NCBI GenBank assembly: GCA_031296165.1
Contig: JARLGF010000157.1
Span: 1-33,614, forward strand
DNA: 33,614 nt
Direction: 5' to 3'
Source: Occallatibacter sp.
GTDB lineage: Bacteria > Acidobacteriota > Terriglobia > Terriglobales > Acidobacteriaceae
The notes under the pieces were generated by a model. It ran no database searches. It saw only the letters and a program-made list of their open reading frames with translations, and had not been told where the DNA came from. Of the stretch, positions 1 to 7,795 are shown piece by piece; within the stretch, counting starts at the first letter, position 1; each line of letters opens with the position of its first letter. Both the position numbers and the translations under genes were made by a program.

Positions 1-7
1 AGGAAGA

Positions 8-640
8 ATGGCAATGACCTGGACCAGCGCTTTTGGCCGCGCCTGCGGCTGGCTTCTCGACCACATTGTGCATGGCCTGGCGCTTACCCGCATCTCTCCC
101 AACGCACTCACGTTCATCGGCCTGGTGATCAACATCGCGGCCGCGTTTCTGTTTGGCCACGCGAACGCCACCAACGCAGGGCGCATGTTTTTCTATGCGG
201 GGCTGGTGATCTTCGGGGCCGGGCTGTTCGACATGGTGGACGGGCGGGTGGCGCGGCGCAATAACCAGGTGACGGTCTTCGGCTCTTTTTTCGATTCGGT
301 GATCGACCGCTACTCCGACGTGGTGCTGTTTTTCGGGCTGCTGGTGTATTACGGCAGGATCAACCGCTTCCGCTACGTGGTGCTGGTGGCCTTTGTGATG
401 GTCACGTCGCTGATGGTGAGCTACACGCGCGCCCGGGCCGAAGCACTGATCGGGCAGTGCAAGGTGGGCTTCATGGAGCGGCCGGAACGGATTGTGCTGA
501 TCCTGCTGGGCGCGCTGTTCAACCACTGGGGCGTGATGGCGCCGGTGCTGTGGGTGCTGGCTGTGCTTTCCACCATCACAGTGGCACACCGGATTACGTA
601 TACCTACTCGAAAACCAAGCACCTGGCTCCGATCGGCTGA
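8..640 (+). CDS. CDP-alcohol phosphatidyltransferase family protein
   Basis: Translation has the DMVDGRVAR...GSFFDSVIDRYSD motif (DG-x2-AR-x8-G-x3-D-x3-D type) and multiple TM segments; AGGAAG RBS at window start. Confidence 0.9.
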   Translation: MAMTWTSAFGRACGWLLDHIVHGLALTRISPNALTFIGLVINIAAAFLFGHANATNAGRMFFYAGLVIFGAGLFDMVDGRVARRNNQVTVFGSFFDSVIDRYSDVVLFFGLLVYYGRINRFRYVVLVAFVMVTSLMVSYTRARAEALIGQCKVGFMERPERIVLILLGALFNHWGVMAPVLWVLAVLSTITVAHRITYTYSKTKHLAPIG

Positions 641-724
641 GTGGCCCCGTTAACGAGCGGCTGGTAAGATGACTTGGTTTGGGGTCGGCTGACCCGTACG
701 ATATTCCCTTCTGGAGCACATTTT

Positions 725-1501
725 ATGAATTCTTTTCCGGCAGTGGCCGCTCTGTTGGCTGCGATGACTCTTTTGCCTGCGGCACGGCCGCAGAAGGGGC
801 CGATCTACGCAATCGCGCATCGCGGCGAACATATCCATCATGCGGAGAACAGCGTTGCGGCGATCGAGTCCGCGGCGGCGGCCGGGGCCGATTATGCCGA
901 GCTGGATGTGCGGACGACGAAGGACGGCAAGCTGGTTCTGATGCACGACAAGACAGTGGACCGGACGACGGATGGCCATGGCGCGGTGAAAGACATGACG
1001 GCGGAGGAGATTGCTCATCTGGCGTTCAAGGGCTATGGGGGCTCGGTGCCGACGTTCGACGAGGCGCTGGACGCGGCGAAGGGGAAGATTCGGATTTACC
1101 TGGACTGGAAGGACGCTACGCCGGAGGCGATTTTTCAGAAACTGAAAGATCACGGAATGCTTGAGCATGTGGTGGTGTATGGGGATCGCGACGAGCTGCA
1201 TCGGCTGCAGAAGCTGGCACCGGGGATTCGTGTGATGCCGGAGGCGGGGACGCTGCCGGACCTGCAGATGAGCCAGGCCGAACTCAAGCCCACGGTGGTG
1301 GCATTCGGGGAGGACGACTTCAAGCCGGAGATCGTGGCGCAGGCGCTCAAAGAGAACGAAGAGATTTTTGTGGACCGGCTATGGGCCCAGGACACGCCGG
1401 AGTTGTGGCAGGATGTGATCGACCGGGGGGCGCGCGGGATTCAGACGAATCATCCGGCGGAGCTGGTGGAGTTTCTTCGGGAGAAGCATTTGCATCCGTA
1501 G
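725..1501 (+). CDS. Glycerophosphodiester phosphodiesterase family protein, secreted
   Basis: AIAHRGEHIHHAENSVAAIESAAAAGADYAELDVRTTKDGKLVLMHDKTVDRTTDGHG is the GDPD signature; likely start is the internal ATG at 725, followed by a signal-like N-terminus. Confidence 0.9.
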   Translation: MNSFPAVAALLAAMTLLPAARPQKGPIYAIAHRGEHIHHAENSVAAIESAAAAGADYAELDVRTTKDGKLVLMHDKTVDRTTDGHGAVKDMTAEEIAHLAFKGYGGSVPTFDEALDAAKGKIRIYLDWKDATPEAIFQKLKDHGMLEHVVVYGDRDELHRLQKLAPGIRVMPEAGTLPDLQMSQAELKPTVVAFGEDDFKPEIVAQALKENEEIFVDRLWAQDTPELWQDVIDRGARGIQTNHPAELVEFLREKHLHP

Positions 1502-1575
1502 CCGGCGGGGCTGGAAACAGATTCCCTGACGGGAATGACGGATAAGGCATTTTCAAAAACGGTATAGAAGCAACC

Positions 1576-1641
1576 GCAGATTCTTCGCTTACCACCCCCA
1601 AACTGAAGAACGTTTGGGGCCCCGTGCGCTCAGAATGACAG
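1576..1641. repeat. Intergenic palindromic repeat between convergent genes
   Basis: gcagattcttcgc...gcgctcagaatgacag flanks a perfect 8-bp hairpin CCCCAAAC(1596-1603)/GTTTGGGG(1612-1619). Confidence 0.5.
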
Positions 1642-1675
1642 CCAGTTTTGTGTTGCGTAATTCAGACTCAGGACA

Positions 1676-2173
1676 CTAGCAGTTGACGACTACGGTGGAG
1701 CAGCCTGTGGTGGCGGGGCGCCATTGGACGAGGAAACTGGTTACGGACGAGGACTCCATGCGGCGCATGGCCTCAAACTCTCCGCCCTTCTGGCTGTAAA
1801 GCAATTTGCCGCTTTCACTGAGGACGGCGAGGGCGGGGACGCCTTTTTCAAGCGGGATTCCGTAGCGTTTGGCGATGTCCTGATTGGCATCGATATGCCC
1901 AATGTTGACATGGACCAGGACGAAGTTGGACTCAAGAATAGGGCGGTTCGCCGCGTTGTGGAAGTAGAGGTCGAGCACCTGGCAGTCGCCGCACCAGTTG
2001 CCGCCAAAATCGAGCAGGATGCGCTTGTGGGTGTGGGCGGCGGTTTTAAGGGCGGCGGCCAGGTCGGCATGGGCCTGCTCGGGAGCGGGATAGATGTCGC
2101 GTCCGGCGGAACTGGCTGTGCCTGTGGCCACGGCCAGCAATACGGCAAGGGCAAGGAGTTTGACGGTTTTCAA
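1676..2173 (-). CDS. Thioredoxin-family protein, exported
   Basis: Signal peptide; LLDFGGNWCGDCQVLDLYF with CxxC (CGDC) active site; GVPALAVL cis-Pro-like loop. Confidence 0.85.
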   Translation of the reverse strand: MKTVKLLALAVLLAVATGTASSAGRDIYPAPEQAHADLAAALKTAAHTHKRILLDFGGNWCGDCQVLDLYFHNAANRPILESNFVLVHVNIGHIDANQDIAKRYGIPLEKGVPALAVLSESGKLLYSQKGGEFEAMRRMESSSVTSFLVQWRPATTGCSTVVVNC

Positions 2174-2287
2174 GTGGGGAATCCTCCAACGTCTACTTCA
2201 AGTCTGCCACAGGCGCGCAGGACAATACCAATCGCCATACCAATCCATGGCGCCTGCTATCGGGCCTGAGCATGTACTCTGTGAGTT

Positions 2288-2728
2288 GTGACCAATGAAC
2301 TGCGCAAACGGCTGGAGTCGGCGGCTTACCCGGATCTGGGAGCCATGATGGAGGGGTATGCGCGGGCCGCGGCGGATGTGGGCAAGAGCGAATTCGGTCA
2401 GAAGCTGGACTTTACGTCTGAATCCATCGAGGGGCTGGACGAGATTCTGGTTCTGGTGGGGGAGAGCCCGGAGCTGGACCTGGATTTCGAGGTGCGGCTG
2501 TGGGGCAGCTACCTGGGCGAGGTGCTGCGGCGGCGCTATGCAGGAAGCTGGGAGATGACGCAATACCCCGGCGGGGTGGCGGCGGTTCCGTCGGTGGATG
2601 TGCGCGGGTCGCGGCTGTTTCCTCTGATGAAGGTGTATCGCCGCCTGACGGTGGGCCAAGAGGAGGATCTGCGCGCCTTTTACGCCATGGTGACGGAACG
2701 GCTGGGCAAGCCGGCGCAAGTGAATTGA
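2288..2728 (+). CDS. Hypothetical protein (DUF3786-like size; family not assigned)
   Basis: GTG-start ORF of 146 aa, acidic and soluble, with no competing ORF of better quality. Confidence 0.65.
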   Translation: MTNELRKRLESAAYPDLGAMMEGYARAAADVGKSEFGQKLDFTSESIEGLDEILVLVGESPELDLDFEVRLWGSYLGEVLRRRYAGSWEMTQYPGGVAAVPSVDVRGSRLFPLMKVYRRLTVGQEEDLRAFYAMVTERLGKPAQVN

Positions 2729-2858
2729 CGTTTTCCTTTGGAGACGCCCTGGCATACGGCGCGATAGTGAGGGCAGTACTGCGCGGGAACGCGGCTTTGT
2801 GCGACAATAATCACGGATAGAGCGTGCCGTCTAAGAGCGGTGCGTGGAGGATAAGACA

Positions 2859-3095
2859 ATGGGCGATCTATTGCAGCCGTGGCACCTGGTCGTGCTGGGC
2901 GTAGTGGCGTTCCTGCTGTTCGGCGCCAAGCGGCTGCCGGAACTGGGCAAGGGACTGGGCGAAGGACTGAAGGGATTCAAGGAAGGCATACGGGGCATCT
3001 CCGATCCCCCGGCACCGGCCCCTCCAGTGCAGCAGAGCGTGGCTCCCGCGCCGCCGCCTGCACCACCTGCGGCGCCGGTGGAGCCCAAGGCGTAA
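2859..3095 (+). CDS. tatA: Sec-independent protein translocase TatA/TatE family
   Basis: MGDLLQPWHLVVLGVVAFLLFGAKRLPELGKGLGEGLKGFKEGI; GGAGG RBS at 2846-2850 supports ATG 2859. Confidence 0.93.
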   Translation: MGDLLQPWHLVVLGVVAFLLFGAKRLPELGKGLGEGLKGFKEGIRGISDPPAPAPPVQQSVAPAPPPAPPAAPVEPKA

Positions 3096-3188
3096 AAATA
3101 CAGCGCGCACCGCGAGGCACCGGGCCGGGGTTTCAACCCCGATCTGTTGTGGAGCTGAAGCCGCGCGAACCGATCAATGAAGATATGC

Positions 3189-3218
3189 AAAGGCCTGTGC
3201 AGAGATGCGCAGGCCTTT
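3189..3218. terminator. Hairpin terminator between convergent tatA and EamA-type gene
   Basis: AAAGGCCTGTGC-agagat-GCGCAGGCCTTT, 12-bp stem with one G-U. Confidence 0.7.
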
Positions 3219-3238
3219 CTGCGTGTGGTGGAGCGCTG

Positions 3239-4084
3239 CTAGATGCTGAGCAGCATGACGGCGGAGAGGGCCAGGACCATGCCGGCTACCTGGCGGCGGG
3301 TGGGTCGCTCACGGAGGACGAAGGCGGCCAGCAGGATGGTTCCGGCGGGATAGAGCGAGCAGACCACGGCGGCTACGTCGAGGCGGCCAACCTGGGTGGC
3401 GCGGAGATAAAAGAGACTGCCCACGGTGTCGAGCGATCCGGCGAGGATGCCGGTGAACCAGAAGCCGCGCCAAGGCGCTTTGGGCGGCATGACGAGGAGA
3501 AGCAGAATCATGGCCAAAGCGCCGGCGGCGCGGGCGAAGGTCATGGTCCAGAGGACGCCTCCTACGCTGGCGAATTTGAACAGGACCAACTGCGAGCCGA
3601 AGCCGATGCCGGCCAGGGCGCCGAGCAGGAGGGCCATGGGCGGTGTGGCGGCAGCTTTGTTTGCGGGGGTGCAGGTGATAAACCAGATGGCGATGAGGCC
3701 GAGCGCCAGACCAGCCGCGGTGAGGGGCGTCGGCAGGCCGTCGTGGACGAGAGAAAAGAGGACGGGCACCAGGGCGGTGAGCAGGCCGGTGAGGGCCGCG
3801 GTGAGTCCCATGGCTCCCATGGCCAGGGCGCGATAAAAGACAGCCAGGCCGAGCGAGCCCTCAAAGCCGCCCAGGGCGGCATAGAGAAGGTAGTGAGAGC
3901 CGGGCAAGGCGAGCCGCATTCCCTGGCAGAGGGCGAGGAGCACGAGCAGGGAGAAGATGTGTCCGGAAGCGACCACGAGCATGGCGGGAGCGCGGCGCGC
4001 GCCGATGCCGCCGACGAAGTCGGACCCGCCCCAAGTGGCGGCCGACACGAGTCCAAGTCCGGCCGCTGCGGCTGACGAACTCAC
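3239..4084 (-). CDS. EamA/DMT-family transporter
   Basis: About 10 TM segments in two repeated halves; AATWGGSDFVGG start typical of EamA proteins. Confidence 0.85.
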   Translation of the reverse strand: MSSSAAAAGLGLVSAATWGGSDFVGGIGARRAPAMLVVASGHIFSLLVLLALCQGMRLALPGSHYLLYAALGGFEGSLGLAVFYRALAMGAMGLTAALTGLLTALVPVLFSLVHDGLPTPLTAAGLALGLIAIWFITCTPANKAAATPPMALLLGALAGIGFGSQLVLFKFASVGGVLWTMTFARAAGALAMILLLLVMPPKAPWRGFWFTGILAGSLDTVGSLFYLRATQVGRLDVAAVVCSLYPAGTILLAAFVLRERPTRRQVAGMVLALSAVMLLSI

Positions 4085-4087
4085 AGG

Positions 4088-5395
4088 CTAGCGACGGTCC
4101 TGTGCGGAGGGGTAATAGCCGGCCTTGGCTTTTACGTCCATGCCGGGCCGGTTGACGCGCACATCGATGGAGCGGTACTTGCCGTCATAGATGGATTCGT
4201 GGCTGAGGTAGCCGAGCGTGTACTGGGTGCGGGCTTCCTCGGCGATCTTGGCGTAGCTTTTCTCAATGCCGTTCATGCTGCGTTCGGAGTCGAAGTCGCC
4301 GCCGGTGGCCGCAGTGTACTTGTAGAGGATGTTGTCATACATGGTAAAGGGGAGATGGATGCGGCTGATATAGCCCTCGCCCCAGTTGGCGGAGGTGCCT
4401 ACGCCGGTGGCAAAAACCGCAATCTTGTTGGTCTGGAGATAGCGAATGACCTCGCGGAGTGAGGCCTTGCTGCCGTGCTCCTTGCCGTCGGAGACGACAT
4501 AGACAATGCGGCGTCGTTCCTTGGGGCGAGTGGAGAGCTCCTTGGCGGCGGCGAGGATGGCGTCGTTGAGGGTGTGAATTTCCTTGGGGATGGTGATGAA
4601 AGTGCCACCACCGGCCGAGCCTCCGGGCTGTAGGTTGGGATCGACGCAGGCGCCGTTCTGGCGGATGCTGCAACCGGCCAGAGGTCCGCTGTTGATGGGG
4701 ACGAGCATGTCAGAGCCGGTGGCCTTGGTGAGGGCCAGCACGGCGGGCAACCGGCTGCTTTGCGCGCCGGTAAAGGCGGTCCGCTCCTGCGCGCCGTTGT
4801 TGTAAGTAAAGACAGCAACTTCGTCATAGGGAGTGAGCGCGCCCTGGATGGCGTCGAGGGAGTCGTTGACCTTGGCCATGACGTCGGAGGTCAGGCTCTG
4901 GTCAATGACAAAGGCGACGGAAAGCGGGGCCGGATCGACGGAGAACAGTTGCAGCGGAACGCGGGTGTTGTTCTCGTAGACCTGGAAATCGCGGAAGGTG
5001 AGACCGGCGACGAGATTTCCTTTAGAGTCCTTGACGGTAACCGGGACTTCAACAAAGTTGACATTGAGGACGAAGCGCGGGAGGGCATCGAAGCCTTCAG
5101 GGGGAGCAGTCTGGACCGTATCCACGACGGGCGCGGCAGGCGGCTGGCTGGGGGCCGCAGGCGGTTGCTGCTGGACCGGAGAAGCAGACGACGAGGTGGG
5201 ATTTGCAGGCGTTTCCTCAGAACCCTTGCCAGGCGTAATGGCGGAGCCGTTTACGCCGGACAACTGCGGAGGCGCCTGAGGCGTGGGTGCATCGGGAACG
5301 GTGGATTGCTGATTTTGGGCCAGAACCACCGGGTTCAGAATCGTGCTCGAACTGATGAGCGCGGCCAACGCGATTGCCGTCAAACCAAACTTCAC
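4088..5395 (-). CDS. VWA domain-containing protein (VWFA-related Acidobacterial type)
   Basis: VNFVEVPVTVKDSKGNLVAGLTFRDFQVYENN...VSVAFVIDQSLTSD...VYVVSDGKEHGS; Pro-rich N-terminus after signal peptide. Confidence 0.88.
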   Translation of the reverse strand: MKFGLTAIALAALISSSTILNPVVLAQNQQSTVPDAPTPQAPPQLSGVNGSAITPGKGSEETPANPTSSSASPVQQQPPAAPSQPPAAPVVDTVQTAPPEGFDALPRFVLNVNFVEVPVTVKDSKGNLVAGLTFRDFQVYENNTRVPLQLFSVDPAPLSVAFVIDQSLTSDVMAKVNDSLDAIQGALTPYDEVAVFTYNNGAQERTAFTGAQSSRLPAVLALTKATGSDMLVPINSGPLAGCSIRQNGACVDPNLQPGGSAGGGTFITIPKEIHTLNDAILAAAKELSTRPKERRRIVYVVSDGKEHGSKASLREVIRYLQTNKIAVFATGVGTSANWGEGYISRIHLPFTMYDNILYKYTAATGGDFDSERSMNGIEKSYAKIAEEARTQYTLGYLSHESIYDGKYRSIDVRVNRPGMDVKAKAGYYPSAQDRR

Positions 5396-5405
5396 AGGTA
5401 TTCTC

Positions 5406-5552
5406 CAGTGGTCAGTGGTCAGTGGTCAGTAAAGAACGATCCCCGATCGCTGCTGAATGCACTGCTTTCACTGGCCGGTTGTCAGCGGCAACGGATAACC
5501 GACATGCGGCATCCGGCAACTGAAAACCGACCACTGGCGGCTGAGAATTGAC
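5406..5552. repeat. Heptad-periodic snap-back repeat element A
   Basis: (CAGTGGT)x3+CAGT at 5406-5430; opposite-sense heptads AACTGAA AACCGAC CACTGGC GGCTGAG AATTGAC at 5518-5552. Confidence 0.75.
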
Positions 5553-5680
5553 AAAACCCAGCCAGCAGGGCTCCATCCGTCAGAGTATCAGACGCGCCAG
5601 AGCTTTGCAGGTTGCGCGCCAGGCTGGAAGGAGTTCGGGTATGCTGTCTTCGTGGTAGGGACTCCGTCTAATTGACCAGA

Positions 5681-6712
5681 ATGCGTATTCGATCTGGAGT
5701 TGCCGCTTTCTTGCTGAGCCTGCCGGGGTTGTCTCTGGCGGGATGGGCACAGCTTGCTCCGTCGCCGGACGCGCCGCCGGTGAGTACGGCCCCGGCTCCG
5801 GCGCCCGAGGACGAATCGGCAACGACACTCAAACTGAATGTGAACCTGGTGGATGTGTTCTTTACGGTCAAGGACAAGAGCGGGAACCTGGTGCCGCATT
5901 TGACCAAGAACGATTGCACGGTTTCAGAAGACAAGACGCCGCAGACGCTGAAGAGCTTTGTGGCCGAGACCAACCAGCCGTTAACTCTGGGACTCATGCT
6001 GGACACGTCAGGCAGCCAGCAGCGGGTGTTGCCGCTGGAACAGCAGGCGGGCAGCGAGTTTCTGCAGCGCGTGCTGCGGCAAAAGGATGAGGCTTTCCTG
6101 ATTTCGTTCGACGTGAACGTGGACCTGCTGCAGGACTTTACGAATAGCGCGCGGCAGCTTTCGCGCGCGCTGAACAAGGCGGAGATCAACGCCGGCGTGA
6201 GCTTGGGTCCAGGGCCGGTTCCCACGCCCGGGGGGCCCCGCGGAACGGTGCTCTACGATGCGGTGATGCTGGCGTCAAACGACAAATTGAACCAGGAGAC
6301 GGGCCGCAAGGCCTTAATTCTGCTGACCGACGGCGAGGATCAGGGCAGCCGCGTGAAGATCTCCGAGGCGATTGCCGCGGCGCAGAAATCGAATGTGATC
6401 GTATACGTGATTCTGATTGCGGACCGGGGCTTTTACGGGGGATTCAGCTTTGGCTACAGCGGCTTCTCTGCCATGAAGCGGCTGAGCGCGGAAACCGGCG
6501 GACGGCTGATCGACGTGGGCAACAACGGGCCGAAGCTGGAGGCGGCATTCCAGCAGATTGAGGACGAGCTGCGGACCCAGTACGTGGCCAGCTATACGCC
6601 GAGCAACACCAAGCTGGACGGGAGCTTCAGACGGCTTGGCGTGGAGTGCAGCGGGGACGGGATGAAGGTGCAGGTACGCAAGGGCTACTTTGCGACGGCA
6701 CCTCAGGACTAA
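5681..6712 (+). CDS. VWA domain-containing protein (VWFA-related Acidobacterial type)
   Basis: LKLNVNLVDVFFTVKDKSGNLVPHLTKNDCTVSEDKTPQTLKSF...LMLDTSGSQ...LILLTDGEDQGS; paralogous to 4088-5395. Confidence 0.9.
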   Translation: MRIRSGVAAFLLSLPGLSLAGWAQLAPSPDAPPVSTAPAPAPEDESATTLKLNVNLVDVFFTVKDKSGNLVPHLTKNDCTVSEDKTPQTLKSFVAETNQPLTLGLMLDTSGSQQRVLPLEQQAGSEFLQRVLRQKDEAFLISFDVNVDLLQDFTNSARQLSRALNKAEINAGVSLGPGPVPTPGGPRGTVLYDAVMLASNDKLNQETGRKALILLTDGEDQGSRVKISEAIAAAQKSNVIVYVILIADRGFYGGFSFGYSGFSAMKRLSAETGGRLIDVGNNGPKLEAAFQQIEDELRTQYVASYTPSNTKLDGSFRRLGVECSGDGMKVQVRKGYFATAPQD

Positions 6713-6722
6713 GGCGACAATT

Positions 6723-6750
6723 CAGTTTTCAGTTAACAGTTATCAGTTAT
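6723..6750. repeat. Heptad-periodic repeat B
   Basis: CAGTTTT CAGTTAA CAGTTAT CAGTTAT, four consecutive 7-mers. Confidence 0.65.
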
Positions 6751-6845
6751 TAGCAGCCAGCAAGGGCTTGTGGCTGCGGGCAAGAAGAGCTGCCGCAGGT
6801 TACGGCAGGGGGTAGGGTTGTGCAAAAAAGCGTTTTGGGAGGGCA

Positions 6846-6868
6846 GACTGTCCAGATTTAGGACAGTC
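6846..6868. promoter_or_regulatory. Perfect 8-bp inverted repeat, possible operator
   Basis: GACTGTCC-agattta-GGACAGTC. Confidence 0.4.
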
Positions 6869-7001
6869 AGTTACCTAGAATTATCACATCGTAATCTGGC
6901 GCATAGGATGAGTCTTCTTTAATATCGGCACAGGTTGGAAAAACTTGAGGCTTTGCAGAAAAATAATTTTGGCCTCAGGAATTCGACCCCAGGAGCTTGC
7001 C

Positions 7002-7253
7002 ATGACGACCAAGTGTACAGTCAGCGAAGGTTTTGAGATCAGTCCCCGTTTTCGCCAGAGCGTGGAAGAGCGGATAACACGGTTGGAGCGGGACGCGGAA
7101 AGCGACGAGGCATTTGTGGCCACACTGGTAGACGGCGACCATATCCGGAGGCAGATGCGGCTGGTGGCCGTGCAACGGAGCGAGGCTCTGCGCATGAGAT
7201 TGTTTCTGGACCGTGCCATGACGCGGTTGCCGCGTCCGTTGATTGCGCTGTGA
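7002..7253 (+). CDS. Small hypothetical protein (83 aa)
   Basis: ATG 7002 preceded by CAGGAG; MTTKCTVSEGFEISPRFRQSVEERITRLERDAESDEAFVATLVDGD. Confidence 0.55.
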   Translation: MTTKCTVSEGFEISPRFRQSVEERITRLERDAESDEAFVATLVDGDHIRRQMRLVAVQRSEALRMRLFLDRAMTRLPRPLIAL

Positions 7254-7357
7254 TCGTTGCGCGGGCTGCGCAGCGAAGCCGCAACAAGCGACAGGCGCTG
7301 GTCATCCGCACAGCAAACCGCACGCTGAATCCGCAAAAAATCCAAATTAGCAAGAAC

Positions 7358-7393
7358 AAGAGCCGCAGCCTGTGACGATAAGGCGCGGCTCTT
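7358..7393. terminator. Bidirectional-looking hairpin terminator between the 7002 gene and tRNA-Cys
   Basis: AAGAGCCGC...GCGGCTCTT 9-bp stem followed by TTT on the + strand. Confidence 0.7.
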
Positions 7394-7413
7394 TTTGCGT
7401 ACAGGGCAGAATT

Positions 7414-7489
7414 TGGAGCACCGGGCGGGTTTCGAACCCGCGAATACAGGTTTTGCAGACCTGCGCGTTAGCCACTTCGCCACCGGTGC
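7414..7489 (-). tRNA. tRNA-Cys(GCA), with encoded CCA
   Basis: Minus strand GCACCGG TGGCGAAGTGGCTAACGC GCAGGTCTGCAAAACCTGT ATTC GCGGGTTCGAAACCCGC CCGGTGC T CCA: 7-bp acceptor, D, anticodon (GCA) and T arms all pair; U73 discriminator. Confidence 0.97.
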
Positions 7490-7498
7490 TTGAAAAGG

Positions 7499-7563
7499 CA
7501 GTTGTCAGTCGTCAGTTGTCAGTGAGAGTCCGATTGCTGAGAACTGAACACTGTCGGCTGCAA
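7499..7563. repeat. Heptad-periodic repeat C between terminator and tRNA-Cys
   Basis: CAGTTGT CAGTCGT CAGTTGT CAGTGAG at 7499-7526, with a related divergent stretch up to 7563. Confidence 0.65.
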
Positions 7564-7565
7564 CT

Positions 7566-7598
7566 AAAAAACCCACCGCGCCTTGTGGCGGGTGGGTT
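7566..7598 (-). terminator. Intrinsic terminator/attenuator on the minus strand
   Basis: RNA-sense AACCCACC-CGCC-acaa-GGCG-c-GGTGGGTT followed by UUUU: 8 bp + bulge + 4 bp stem with U-run, 26 nt after the leader ORF stop. Confidence 0.88.
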
Positions 7599-7624
7599 GA
7601 CTGGAGATTCTTTGCTTTCGGAAT

Positions 7625-7708
7625 CTAGCCCAGAGAACACGCCCGCGCGGTGCGGCAGCCCTGACAGCAGCAGCACAGACAGATCGCGGGAGTAGAGAAT
7701 CGGGCCAT
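7625..7708 (-). CDS. Cys-rich 27-aa putative leader peptide MARFSTPAICLCCCCQGCRTARACSLG
   Basis: ATG at 7708, TAG at 7627-7625; RBS AAAGGA at 7714-7719 with 5-nt spacing; 7 Cys codons including TGT CTG TGC TGC TGC TGT; terminator directly downstream. Confidence 0.8.
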   Translation of the reverse strand: MARFSTPAICLCCCCQGCRTARACSLG

Positions 7709-7763
7709 CGAAATCCTTTGCCGGGAAACACGCAAATCACGCTGCGGCTCACCGGATATTCGT

Positions 7764-7792
7764 AGACTAGAGGTAATCCGGAGGCAAGTCAA
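7764..7792 (-). promoter_or_regulatory. Putative sigma70-type promoter for the Cys leader/tRNA-Cys unit
   Basis: Minus strand TTGACT (7792-7787) N17 TAGTCT (7769-7764); -35 matches 5/6, -10 matches 3/6. Confidence 0.5.
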
Positions 7793-7795
7793 GCG

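Noticed and set aside
2879-4075. 398-aa plus-strand ORF
   Set aside because: Overlaps tatA in another frame and is antisense to the EamA-type transporter; low-complexity Gly/Glu/Arg composition typical of GC-rich shadow ORFs.
5406-5552. Possible CRISPR array from repeated CAGTGGT units
   Set aside because: Repeat unit is 7 nt with no spacers of uniform length and no cas genes; it is a tandem/snap-back repeat.
7564-7752. 62-aa minus-strand ORF over the tRNA-Cys leader
   Set aside because: Wrong frame relative to the RBS-supported 27-aa Cys-rich ORF and would run through the terminator hairpin.
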